60,444 bases of DNA. Source: Actinomycetes bacterium. GTDB taxonomy: Bacteria; Actinomycetota; Actinomycetes; Mycobacteriales; Mycobacteriaceae. The first letter of the stretch is position 1. Each line of letters starts with the position of its first letter. The notes under the pieces are model-generated. The model made no database searches and was not told the origin of the DNA. It was given only the letters and a program-made list of their open reading frames with translations. Below, piece after piece: positions 53,712-60,444 of this stretch. The position numbers and the translations under genes are program-made. The stretch lies in the NCBI GenBank assembly GCA_023461275.1, contig JAEYMI010000056.1:1-60444 (forward strand), in the 5' to 3' direction.

Positions 53712-53729
53712 GCAAAGGACGTCGTTGAC

Positions 53730-55187
53730 ATGAGTGGCACCAGCAACGAGGCCGGAACCACCAACGAGGGCTCGCTGTGGGGTGGTCGGTTCGCCGACGG
53801 CCCCGCGGCGGCCATGGCCGCGCTGAGCAAGTCCACCCAGTTCGATTGGGTCCTGGCGCCGTTCGACATCCAGGCTTCCAAAGCCCATGCCCGGGTGTTG
53901 AACAAGGCCGGCCTGCTCGCCGACGACGATCTCGCCGGGATGCTCGACGGCCTGGATCGGCTTGCCGCCGATGTGGCCGACGGGACCTTTGCGCCGGCCC
54001 AGTCCGACGAGGATGTGCACGGCGCCCTTGAGCGTGGCCTGATCGAACGCGTCGGTGCCGATCTCGGCGGGCGGCTCCGAGCCGGACGATCACGCAACGA
54101 TCAGGTGGCCACCCTGTTCCGGATGTGGTTGCGCGCAGCCATGGTTCGCGTCTCGACCGGGCTTCTCGACGTCGTCGACGCGCTGATTGGCCAGGCGGCG
54201 GCTCACCCGGATGTGGTGATGCCGGGTAAGACCCATCTGCAGGCCGCGCAGCCGGTGTTACTGGCGCACCAGCTGCTGGCCCACGCCCATGCGGTTGCTC
54301 GCGATGTCGACCGGCTCGCCGATGCCGATCGTCGGATTGCGGTGTCGCCGTACGGTTCAGGCGCGCTGGCAGGCTCGTCCCTGGGACTTGACCCGTCGGC
54401 GATCGCCGACGATCTCGGGTTCGACAGGGCAGCCGAGAACTCGATCGACGCGACGTCCTCACGTGACTTCGCGGCCGAGGCGGCGTTCGTGTTCGCGATG
54501 GCAGCGGTGGATCTGTCCCGCCTGGCCGAAGAAGTGATCATCTGGAGCACACCGGAATTCGGCTACGTGACGTTGGCCGACGCATGGTCGACCGGCAGTT
54601 CCATCATGCCGCAGAAGAAGAATCCCGACGTCGCGGAACTGACTCGCGGAAAGTCCGGCCGGTTGATCGGCAACCTCACCGGCCTGCTGGCCACCCTGAA
54701 GGCGCAGCCACTGGCGTACAACCGGGATCTGCAGGAGGACAAAGAACCGGTCTTCGACTCGGTCGCCCAACTCGAACTCCTTCTCCCGGCCATTGCCGGA
54801 ATGGTGTCCACCCTGACTTTCCACGCCGATCGGATGGCGGAGCTCGCTCCGGCCGGCTTCACCCTGGCCACCGACATCGCAGAATGGCTGGTGCGGCAGG
54901 GAATTCCGTTCCGCGTGGCGCACGAGCTGGCCGGTGCCTGCGTGCGCGAGGCGGAATCTCGCGGCGTCGGGCTCGATGAGCTCGACGATGAAACCCTCAG
55001 GGCGATCGATCCGGCACTGACTCCTGACGTTCGGGGGGTGCTGACCGTACGTGGTTCCATCGAGTCGCGGAACTCCCGGGGCGGGACCGCTTCGGGTCAG
55101 GTGGCCGCACAACTCGACGGGTTGCGCGCCACGGTCGACGACCTTCGTAACCGCTGGGCAACGATTTCCGCCGCCGTGCATCCCTGA
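53730..55187 (+). CDS. argH: Argininosuccinate lyase
   Basis: A 485-residue fumarase/aspartase-superfamily lyase releasing arginine and fumarate. LWGGRFADGPAAAMAALSKS at the N terminus, EDVHGALERGLIERVG, AGRSRNDQVATLFRMWLR, GKTHLQAAQPVLLAHQLLAH, and the signature GSSIMPQKKNPDVAELTRGKSGR with the catalytic Ser. Length is slightly above 470 because of polar N-terminal residues. AAGGACG precedes the ATG at 53730, 18 bp after argG. Confidence 0.97.
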   Translation: MSGTSNEAGTTNEGSLWGGRFADGPAAAMAALSKSTQFDWVLAPFDIQASKAHARVLNKAGLLADDDLAGMLDGLDRLAADVADGTFAPAQSDEDVHGALERGLIERVGADLGGRLRAGRSRNDQVATLFRMWLRAAMVRVSTGLLDVVDALIGQAAAHPDVVMPGKTHLQAAQPVLLAHQLLAHAHAVARDVDRLADADRRIAVSPYGSGALAGSSLGLDPSAIADDLGFDRAAENSIDATSSRDFAAEAAFVFAMAAVDLSRLAEEVIIWSTPEFGYVTLADAWSTGSSIMPQKKNPDVAELTRGKSGRLIGNLTGLLATLKAQPLAYNRDLQEDKEPVFDSVAQLELLLPAIAGMVSTLTFHADRMAELAPAGFTLATDIAEWLVRQGIPFRVAHELAGACVREAESRGVGLDELDDETLRAIDPALTPDVRGVLTVRGSIESRNSRGGTASGQVAAQLDGLRATVDDLRNRWATISAAVHP

Positions 55188-55211
55188 TCGGCCACGTCTC
55201 ACCCGCCGGGG

Positions 55212-55229
55212 TAAGGTGACCTTAGTCAC
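55212..55229. promoter_or_regulatory. Two overlapping palindromes before the Rv1683-like gene
   Basis: TAAGGTGACCTTA (55212-55224) is a perfect 13-bp palindrome, and GTGAC-ctta-GTCAC (55216-55229) a second one using shared bases. They lie 30-45 bp before the ATG at 55257, between a possible -10 (TAAGGT) and the Shine-Dalgarno GGGAGGGG. The first resembles half-sites of IdeR/DtxR boxes but lacks their spacing. Confidence 0.45.
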
Positions 55230-55256
55230 GATCTGGCCGGCTGGGAGGGGCGAATT

Positions 55257-58200
55257 ATGATCGGGTTGCCTGACCTCGGTGCATTCGTTGAGCGTGTGGT
55301 CGCCACGGCTCAAAACGGTTTGGAGGTCTTGCGCCTCGGCGGCCTGGACACCGGAACCCAACCCGCGTCGTTCGCCGTGGTCGAGACCGATCCGATGTTC
55401 CGCTTGCGGCGGTACTTTCCGGATGAACCCGCGACCGGTCCACAGGTGGTTCTGGTACCGCCGATGATGGTGTCAGCCAACGTCTATGACGTCACCGAAC
55501 ACAACGGCGCGGTGTCGATCCTGCGAAGGGCGGGGATCACCCCGTGGGTGATCGATTTCGGTTCGCCGGATACCGAGGACGGTGGACTGGAACGCGACCT
55601 GACCGACCATGTGCTCGCGGTCAGCCGCGCCATCGACCTGATCGCCGAATCGACCGGGCGTGACGTGCACCTCGGCGGTTACTCCCAGGGCGGGATGTTC
55701 GCCTATCAAACCGCCGCATATCGGCGATCGAAGGGGATCGCGAGTGTGATCACCTTCGGCAGTCCGGTCGACGTGCTGGCCGCTCTGCCGCTCGGCCTGC
55801 CGGCCGGACTGGTGGTTCCCGGCGCAGAACTGTTGGCCGACAAGGTCTTCAACCGGTTGTGGGTGCCCAGCTGGATGGCGAGGGCGGGGTTTCAGCTCAT
55901 GGATCCGGTGAAGACGGCCCGCAGCCGGGTCGACTTCCTGCGTAAGCTGCACGACCGCGATGCGCTGCTGCCGCGAGAGGATCAACGCCGATTTCTCGAA
56001 GCCGAGGGATGGGTGGCGTGGTCCGGTCCGGCCGTCGCAGAATTGTTGCGCCAGTTCGTTGTTCACAATCGGATGATGACCGGTGGATTCGTGATCGACG
56101 GCGATCTGGTCACCCTCGCCGAGGTCACGTGCCCGATTCTGGCGTTCGTCGGCGACGCCGACGACATCGGACAACCATTGGCGGTCCGAGGCATCCGACG
56201 TGCCGCCCCGGAAGCCGAGGTATACGAATTCCATTTGCCGGTCGGGCATTTCGGGCTCGTCGTCGGAAGTACCTCCGGCAGCGCGACCTGGCCGACCACC
56301 TCGGACTGGATCCGGTGGATCTCCGACGACGGTCCACGCCCCGACGGCGTCGTCGAGATGCCGGACACCGGCGATGCGCAGGGTTCCGGCGTGAGCCTGG
56401 CGTCGCGTCTGACCCATGGGGTGAGCGCGTTCGCCGACGCCGGCAGCGGCGCCTCACGGGATCTGGTGGCGTTGGCCCAGTCAGTGCAGCGGACCTCGTT
56501 CGCCGTGGCGCAGGAATCGCTGCGTACTGTGCCGCGTCTGTTTCGGCTCGGCCAGATCCAGTCCGGAACGCAGATCTCGTTGAGCAAGTTGATGTCGGAG
56601 AACAACCGACGCACGCCCGACGCGGAGCTCTTTCTCTTCGAGAGCCGTGTGCTGACCCACGCGCAGGTGAACACCCGCGTCGACAACGTGGTCGCCGGCC
56701 TCATCGAATGTGGGCTACGTCCCGGCATGCATGTCGGGGTCTTGATGGACACGCGCCCCAGTGCTCTGGTCGCGGTGGCCGCTCTGTCCCGGCTGGGCGC
56801 GGTTGCCGTGCTGCTGGCCGAGGAATCCGACCTCAAGGAGATGCTCCGGCTGACGTCGACCTCGGTACTGGTCAGCGATCCCAATCACCTTGCCGCGGCG
56901 ATGCAGCATTGCGATCGGGTGCTGGTGCTCGGTGGTGGCGGTGCCGATGCTCGGGATATCGACATCGCCGACGGCGCGTCGGTGGTCGACATGGAGCGGA
57001 TCGATCCGGAATCGGTCGCGTTGCCGTCGTGGTACCGGCCGGATCCGGGACTCGCCGGCGACGTCGCATTCGTGCTCTTCACCAGATCACGCGGCAAGCT
57101 GTCGCCCTGGCCGATCACCAACCATCGATTCGCCATGTCGGCGTTCGGTGCCGCGTCCGCGGCCGGCCTCACTGATCGGGACACCGTTTACTGCCTGCCG
57201 CCGCTGCATCATGCGTCGGGGCTGCTCACCACATTGGGCGCCACCGTCGTCGGTCGGTCGCGGATAGCGTTGTCCAATGGCGTCGATCCGGAGCGGTTCA
57301 CCACCGAGGTGCATCGGTACGGCGTCACCGTCGTCTCCTACACGTGGACGATGCTGCGCGATGTCGTTCGCGCCGAGCGCTTTCGGATGAATCAGCACAA
57401 CCCGATCCGGCTGTTCATGGGTTCGGGCATGCCCGTCGGTCTGTGGGAGGACGTGCTGGAGGCATTCCCGCGTGCGAGGGTGCTGGAGTTCTTCGCCACC
57501 GCGGACGGATCGGCGATCCTGGCGAACGTCTCCGGCGATAAGCCTGGATCGATGGGACAGGCCCTGCCGGAGACCAACCCGGTGGAGATCGCGGCCTTCG
57601 ACATGGCGACCGAGCAGCTGATCGTCGGACCCAATGGGTTCGTGCGTCGCGCGCAGGTCGGTGAGGTGGGGCTGTTGCTATCGCGTGCCCGCCAGCGGTT
57701 CGACACCGCTGCGACGGTGCTGCGCGACGTGTTCTCGGAGAAGGACCGCTGGGAGGTATCGGGCAATTTGTTCCGGCGCGATTCCGACGGCGACCTGTGG
57801 TTCTACGGCTCGGTCGATGGTGTGGTCCGGAGCGCGGACGGTCCGGTCTTCGCGCCGCCGATCGAAGCCGCACTCTCGCAGATGCGTGAGGTTGACACCG
57901 CGGTGGTCTACGGGGTCGGCGCTCCCGGTTCGGCGGTCGCCGTCGCCGCGGTCACCACCCGTCGAAACGGACGTTCGGAATCGTTGACGGTCAGTCAGCT
58001 GCGAGTGGCACTTGGCGGGTTGCCTGCTTCGGAACGCCCGCACCTGGTGTGTGTTGTCGACGACATCCCGGTATCGGAGTCGCACCGGCCGATGGTGCCG
58101 GAGGCGATGCGGCGTGGCGTTCCGCAGCCGGGCGCCCGTACCTGGTACCGCGATCACCAGGGGCGGTATCGGCGCTTCACGAGAACCGCTGCGGCAGAGA

Positions 58201-58274
58201 TCGATTGGCTTCCGGCCTCGGAGCTGTCGCGCCACCAGCAGCCGCGGCGGGAGCAACGCGCGGTCGGTCGCTGA
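55257..58274 (+). CDS. Alpha/beta hydrolase - acyl-CoA synthetase-like fusion (Rv1683-like)
   Basis: A 1005-residue two-domain protein like M. tuberculosis Rv1683, linked to triacylglycerol metabolism. Residues 1-370 form a PhaC-like alpha/beta hydrolase: VVLVPPMMVSANVYD, and the nucleophile elbow GGYSQGG with Ser143. A linker (370-460) joins it to an AMP-binding domain (about 460-980). There the phosphate-binding A3 loop, normally FTSGSTGxPKG, reads VLFTRSRGKLSPWPITN and lacks the usual Ser/Thr/Gly pattern. Other parts of the fold (VYCLPPLHHASGLL, VVSYTWTMLRDV, RLFMGSGMPVGLWEDV, EFFATADGSAILANV) are kept. Adenylation may be lost or altered; the hydrolase looks active. It is cytoplasmic or lipid-droplet associated by inference. 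Confidence 0.85.
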   Translation: MIGLPDLGAFVERVVATAQNGLEVLRLGGLDTGTQPASFAVVETDPMFRLRRYFPDEPATGPQVVLVPPMMVSANVYDVTEHNGAVSILRRAGITPWVIDFGSPDTEDGGLERDLTDHVLAVSRAIDLIAESTGRDVHLGGYSQGGMFAYQTAAYRRSKGIASVITFGSPVDVLAALPLGLPAGLVVPGAELLADKVFNRLWVPSWMARAGFQLMDPVKTARSRVDFLRKLHDRDALLPREDQRRFLEAEGWVAWSGPAVAELLRQFVVHNRMMTGGFVIDGDLVTLAEVTCPILAFVGDADDIGQPLAVRGIRRAAPEAEVYEFHLPVGHFGLVVGSTSGSATWPTTSDWIRWISDDGPRPDGVVEMPDTGDAQGSGVSLASRLTHGVSAFADAGSGASRDLVALAQSVQRTSFAVAQESLRTVPRLFRLGQIQSGTQISLSKLMSENNRRTPDAELFLFESRVLTHAQVNTRVDNVVAGLIECGLRPGMHVGVLMDTRPSALVAVAALSRLGAVAVLLAEESDLKEMLRLTSTSVLVSDPNHLAAAMQHCDRVLVLGGGGADARDIDIADGASVVDMERIDPESVALPSWYRPDPGLAGDVAFVLFTRSRGKLSPWPITNHRFAMSAFGAASAAGLTDRDTVYCLPPLHHASGLLTTLGATVVGRSRIALSNGVDPERFTTEVHRYGVTVVSYTWTMLRDVVRAERFRMNQHNPIRLFMGSGMPVGLWEDVLEAFPRARVLEFFATADGSAILANVSGDKPGSMGQALPETNPVEIAAFDMATEQLIVGPNGFVRRAQVGEVGLLLSRARQRFDTAATVLRDVFSEKDRWEVSGNLFRRDSDGDLWFYGSVDGVVRSADGPVFAPPIEAALSQMREVDTAVVYGVGAPGSAVAVAAVTTRRNGRSESLTVSQLRVALGGLPASERPHLVCVVDDIPVSESHRPMVPEAMRRGVPQPGARTWYRDHQGRYRRFTRTAAAEIDWLPASELSRHQQPRREQRAVGR

Positions 58275-58338
58275 ACGTCGGAGCCGACGAAGACGACCGG
58301 GTTGCCGTCCGGACTTCGACGAGTGCAAGGATATGTGC

Positions 58339-58554
58339 ATGGGTACCCGAGCCGATGACATCGATCCGATCGTGCGCGGACTGCTGGTGTGTCCGCAGGA
58401 TCACGGTGAACTGATCAACGCCGGCGATGAGCTGTACAACCCCCGGCTACGGATCGCCTATCGGGTGGACGAGGACGGGATTCCCGTCATGCTCGCCGAC
58501 GAGGCCCGTGAGGTCGACGAGGTAGAACACGAGCGGCTCACCTCGACGGTGTAG
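58339..58554 (+). CDS. Trm112-family small protein
   Basis: A 71-residue protein of the Trm112 type: DPIVRGLLVCPQDHGELINAGDELYNPRLRIAYRVDEDGIPVMLADEAREV. Only one Cys (VCPQDH) of the usual zinc ligands is present, so metal binding is doubtful. Such proteins activate methyltransferases in other domains of life; in bacteria their role is mostly unknown. ATG 58339 is preferred to 58333 because AAGGA is 7 bp upstream. It follows the Rv1683-like gene, as in M. tuberculosis (Rv1684), and is probably co-transcribed with it. Confidence 0.75.
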   Translation: MGTRADDIDPIVRGLLVCPQDHGELINAGDELYNPRLRIAYRVDEDGIPVMLADEAREVDEVEHERLTSTV

Positions 58555-58673
58555 CAAGGACCTGTCCGGCTGCTCGGGACAGATGGACGTTTCGTCACCG
58601 TGACGCCAGCCCGACGACGATTCGGGCGAGCCTCGCGTCGGGCGAACACCGTGCGAGATGACAAGATCGAGTC

Positions 58674-59966
58674 GTGACCGCCGACATATCTTCTCGAACC
58701 GATACCGACATCATCGACGAGCTCTCCTGGCGTGGGCTCATCGCGCAGTCGACCGACCTTGACGAACTGCGTGCCGAGCTCGGCAAGGGGCCCATCACCC
58801 TCTACGCGGGTTTTGACCCGACGGCGTCGAGCCTGCACGCCGGCCACCTCGTCCCACTGCTGACGCTGCGTCGGTTCCAGCTGGCCGGGCACCGTCCGAT
58901 CGTGCTGGCCGGCGGGGCCACCGGATTGATCGGTGACCCGCGCGAGGTCGGCGAACGGACGATGAACACGACCGACACCGTGGCTGACTGGGCGCAACGG
59001 ATCGATGCGCAGCTACGACGATTCGTTGATCTCGACGCCGAATCGAATGCGGCCGTCGTGGTCAACAACATGGAGTGGACCGGCAGTCTCTCGGCCATCG
59101 AGTTTCTCCGTGACCTGGGCAAGCATTTCTCGGTGAACGTGATGCTTGCGCGCGAGACGGTGCGTCGTCGACTCGAGTCCGATGGGATCAGCTACACCGA
59201 GTTCAGTTACCTGCTGCTGCAATCCAACGACTTCCTGCAGCTCAACCGACGCTACGGCTGCGTGCTGCAAATCGGCGGATCCGACCAATGGGGCAACATC
59301 GTCGGCGGGGTGGACCTAGCGCGCCGAGTCGACGGGACGTCGGTGCACGCACTGACGGTCCCGCTGGTGACCTCGTCGGATGGCAAGAAGTTCGGCAAGT
59401 CGACCGGCGGCGGCAGCCTATGGCTCGACCCGGAACTCACCTCGCCATACGCCTGGTACCAGTACTTCGTGAACACCGCCGACGCCGACGTCATCCGCTA
59501 CCTGCGGTGGTTCACCTTCCTTGACCGCAACGAGATCGCCGAACTCGAGACGATCACTGCGGAGACACCGCACCTGCGCACAGCGCAGAAGCGATTGGCA
59601 GCCGAGATGACAACGCTGGTGCACGGTGCAGAGCAGACCGCTGCGGTGGAGTTGGCCAGTCAGGCGCTGTTCGGGCGTGGCGATCTCGCCGGCCTCGACG
59701 AGGCGACGCTCGCGGCGGCGGTAGGGGAGACGACCGTCGTCGACTACCAGCAGAGCCCGACGATGGTGCAGCTCCTGGTGGACACCGGGCTGTCCGAGAG
59801 CAACAAGGCAGCCCGTCGGGCGATCTCCGAGGGTGGCGCGTACGTGAACAACACCAAGATCACCGACGAGGAATGGCAACCGGAGTCCGCGGAGCTCTTG
59901 CATGGACGGTGGTTGGTCGTGCGGCGGGGGAAGAAGAGTTTCGCTGCCGCGCGAATAGCGCTCTGA
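58674..59966 (+). CDS. tyrS: Tyrosyl-tRNA synthetase
   Basis: A 430-residue class I synthetase of the TyrRS-S type. YAGFDPTASSLHAGHLVPL carries the HIGH-like HAGH, LAGGATGLIGDP and QIGGSDQWGNIVGGVDL bind tyrosine, and TSSDGKKFGKSTGG is the KMSKS loop (KFGKS). The C-terminal part has an S4 domain (ESNKAARRAISEGGAYVNNTKI). A -10-like CAAGAT (58662-58667) lies 6 nt before the GTG, suggesting a leaderless start. It precedes the rrn promoter. Confidence 0.96.
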   Translation: MTADISSRTDTDIIDELSWRGLIAQSTDLDELRAELGKGPITLYAGFDPTASSLHAGHLVPLLTLRRFQLAGHRPIVLAGGATGLIGDPREVGERTMNTTDTVADWAQRIDAQLRRFVDLDAESNAAVVVNNMEWTGSLSAIEFLRDLGKHFSVNVMLARETVRRRLESDGISYTEFSYLLLQSNDFLQLNRRYGCVLQIGGSDQWGNIVGGVDLARRVDGTSVHALTVPLVTSSDGKKFGKSTGGGSLWLDPELTSPYAWYQYFVNTADADVIRYLRWFTFLDRNEIAELETITAETPHLRTAQKRLAAEMTTLVHGAEQTAAVELASQALFGRGDLAGLDEATLAAAVGETTVVDYQQSPTMVQLLVDTGLSESNKAARRAISEGGAYVNNTKITDEEWQPESAELLHGRWLVVRRGKKSFAAARIAL

Positions 59967-59975
59967 CCTGGCGAT

Positions 59976-60004
59976 TTGACGCGTTGTTCCTACGTGTGTA
60001 ACTT
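59976..60004 (+). promoter_or_regulatory. rrn promoter
   Basis: TTGACG (59976-59981), 17-nt spacer, TAACTT (59999-60004), start expected near 60011. It is placed about 385 nt before the 16S gene, in the tyrS-rrs gap where Mycobacteriales carry their main rRNA promoter. The interval 59967-60395 contains no coding region. Confidence 0.7.
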
Positions 60005-60031
60005 ACATGTTGCACCGCGGAGCGCAGCTCA

Positions 60032-60052
60032 CTCCGGTCGCGAAGACCGGAG
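60032..60052 (+). promoter_or_regulatory. Stable hairpin at the start of the rRNA leader
   Basis: CTCCGGTC (60032-60039) pairs with GACCGGAG (60045-60052) around GCGAA, about 20 nt after the predicted transcript start. Its position suggests a leader or processing structure. Confidence 0.5.
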
Positions 60053-60187
60053 CAGTAAAGTGTGTCCGGACCTCGAGCCCGGGCCGCCTCTGCGGGGCCA
60101 CTCCCAAGAACAAGAGCGTGAGGTTTCCTTGCGCCCTGGGGAGAGCTCATTCGGAGCCGTGCCGTCTCGGTACGTCCGGTGGGTGTG

Positions 60188-60201
60188 TGTTCTTTGAGAA
60201 C
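60188..60201 (+). promoter_or_regulatory. boxA-type antitermination site of the rRNA leader
   Basis: TGTTCTTTGAGAAC followed by TCGATAGTG is the conserved Mycobacteriales rRNA leader boxA segment, which recruits NusB-S10 and the Nus antitermination complex. GTTCT-TTG-AGAAC inside it is also an inverted repeat. Confidence 0.7.
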
Positions 60202-60226
60202 TCGATAGTGTATTGATGGATTGTTT

Positions 60227-60248
60227 GATGCCATATTTTAATGGCATC
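60227..60248 (+). promoter_or_regulatory. Terminator-like hairpin in the rRNA leader
   Basis: GATGCCAT (60227-60234) pairs perfectly with ATGGCATC (60241-60248) around ATTTTA, followed by TATTTTG. It lies about 26 nt past boxA and before the 16S gene. The remaining stretch to 60395 is unusually T-rich for the genome and contains the pre-16S processing region. Confidence 0.6.
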
Positions 60249-60395
60249 TATTTTGTGACGCCGGCTTGGCGGTGAGCTGAGTTGGTGTCGAGAGTTTTTG
60301 CCAGTTTATTTGATTTGAATTGGTCAGGTTTTTGTCTCTCTGGCTGAGATTGTGTTGAAACTGGGTGCTTTGGTGCCTGTTTGTTTCAGTGTTTT

Positions 60396-60444
60396 TTCAT
60401 GGAGAGTTTGATCCTGGCTCAGGACGAACGCTGGCGGCGTGCTT
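60396..60444 (+). rRNA. rrs: 16S ribosomal RNA, 5' end only
   Basis: GAGTTTGATCCTGGCTCAG, the universal 16S 5' sequence, starts at 60404, corresponding to E. coli position 9, so the mature end is near 60396. It continues with GACGAACGCTGGCGGCGTG and is cut by the window edge after about 49 nt. Confidence 0.97.

Overview
The window is high-GC chromosomal DNA from an actinobacterium of the order Mycobacteriales. A Gordonia or Williamsia relative is my best guess, not proven. The evidence is the frequent GTG starts, the several genes whose -10 box lies 6-7 nt before the start codon (a leaderless arrangement), the ANTAR regulator PdtaR, a HelD-type ATPase, and a gene order (pdtaR, polA, rpsA, coaE, uvrB, usp, uvrA, infC-rpmI-rplT-tsnR, pheST, argCJBDFRGH, Rv1683-like, tyrS) that follows the Mycobacterium tuberculosis Rv1626-Rv1689 block as I recall it. 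The right end enters a 16S rRNA gene just downstream of tyrS.

Layout. 1-3 kb: a PD-(D/E)XK restriction-like protein with a DNA-damage-type promoter, a DUF1906 protein, and a membrane protein behind two tandem operators. 2.9-9.9 kb: a tRNA-Leu(CAA), pdtaR, and a complete Liv-type branched-chain amino acid ABC operon plus a GNAT protein. 9.9-21.7 kb: polA, an isocitrate/isopropylmalate-dehydrogenase-family enzyme, a three-gene glutamate-type ABC transporter, a membrane-anchored PQQ-like propeller, a methyltransferase, and an open reading frame joining a 2H phosphoesterase to an MFS transporter. 21.8-29.2 kb: rpsA with a folded leader, an AztD-like zinc lipoprotein behind a Zur-type palindrome, coaE, a DUF402 gene, uvrB and a universal stress protein. 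29.2-38.2 kb: a DoxX / GGCT-like / helD operon, an MBL hydrolase, uvrA, and a divergent LysE/Lrp pair. 38.2-42.7 kb: DUF1844 operon, the infC operon (infC starts with ATC), tsnR, a methyltransferase and a small exported protein. 42.9-55.2 kb: pheST and the arginine biosynthesis cluster. 55.2-60.4 kb: an alpha/beta-hydrolase/AMP-binding fusion, a Trm112-like protein, tyrS and the rrn promoter and leader.

How it works together. Most of the window is housekeeping: DNA repair (polA, uvrA, uvrB), translation (rpsA, infC, L35, L20, pheST, tyrS, 16S) and arginine biosynthesis under its own ArgR. The most interesting regulatory thread is a motif, TTGTCRGTG-N8-TAnnnT, that marks RecA-independent (PafBC-type) DNA-damage promoters in mycobacteria. 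It occurs in front of uvrA, uvrB and, as a perfect match, in front of the restriction-like protein at the left edge. That would place an orphan nuclease-like protein in the damage regulon. Other notable points are the 2H-MFS fusion, a class I (short variable loop) tRNA with a leucine anticodon, and pairs of palindromic operators of unknown owner. I saw no CRISPR array, insertion sequence, integrase or att site.
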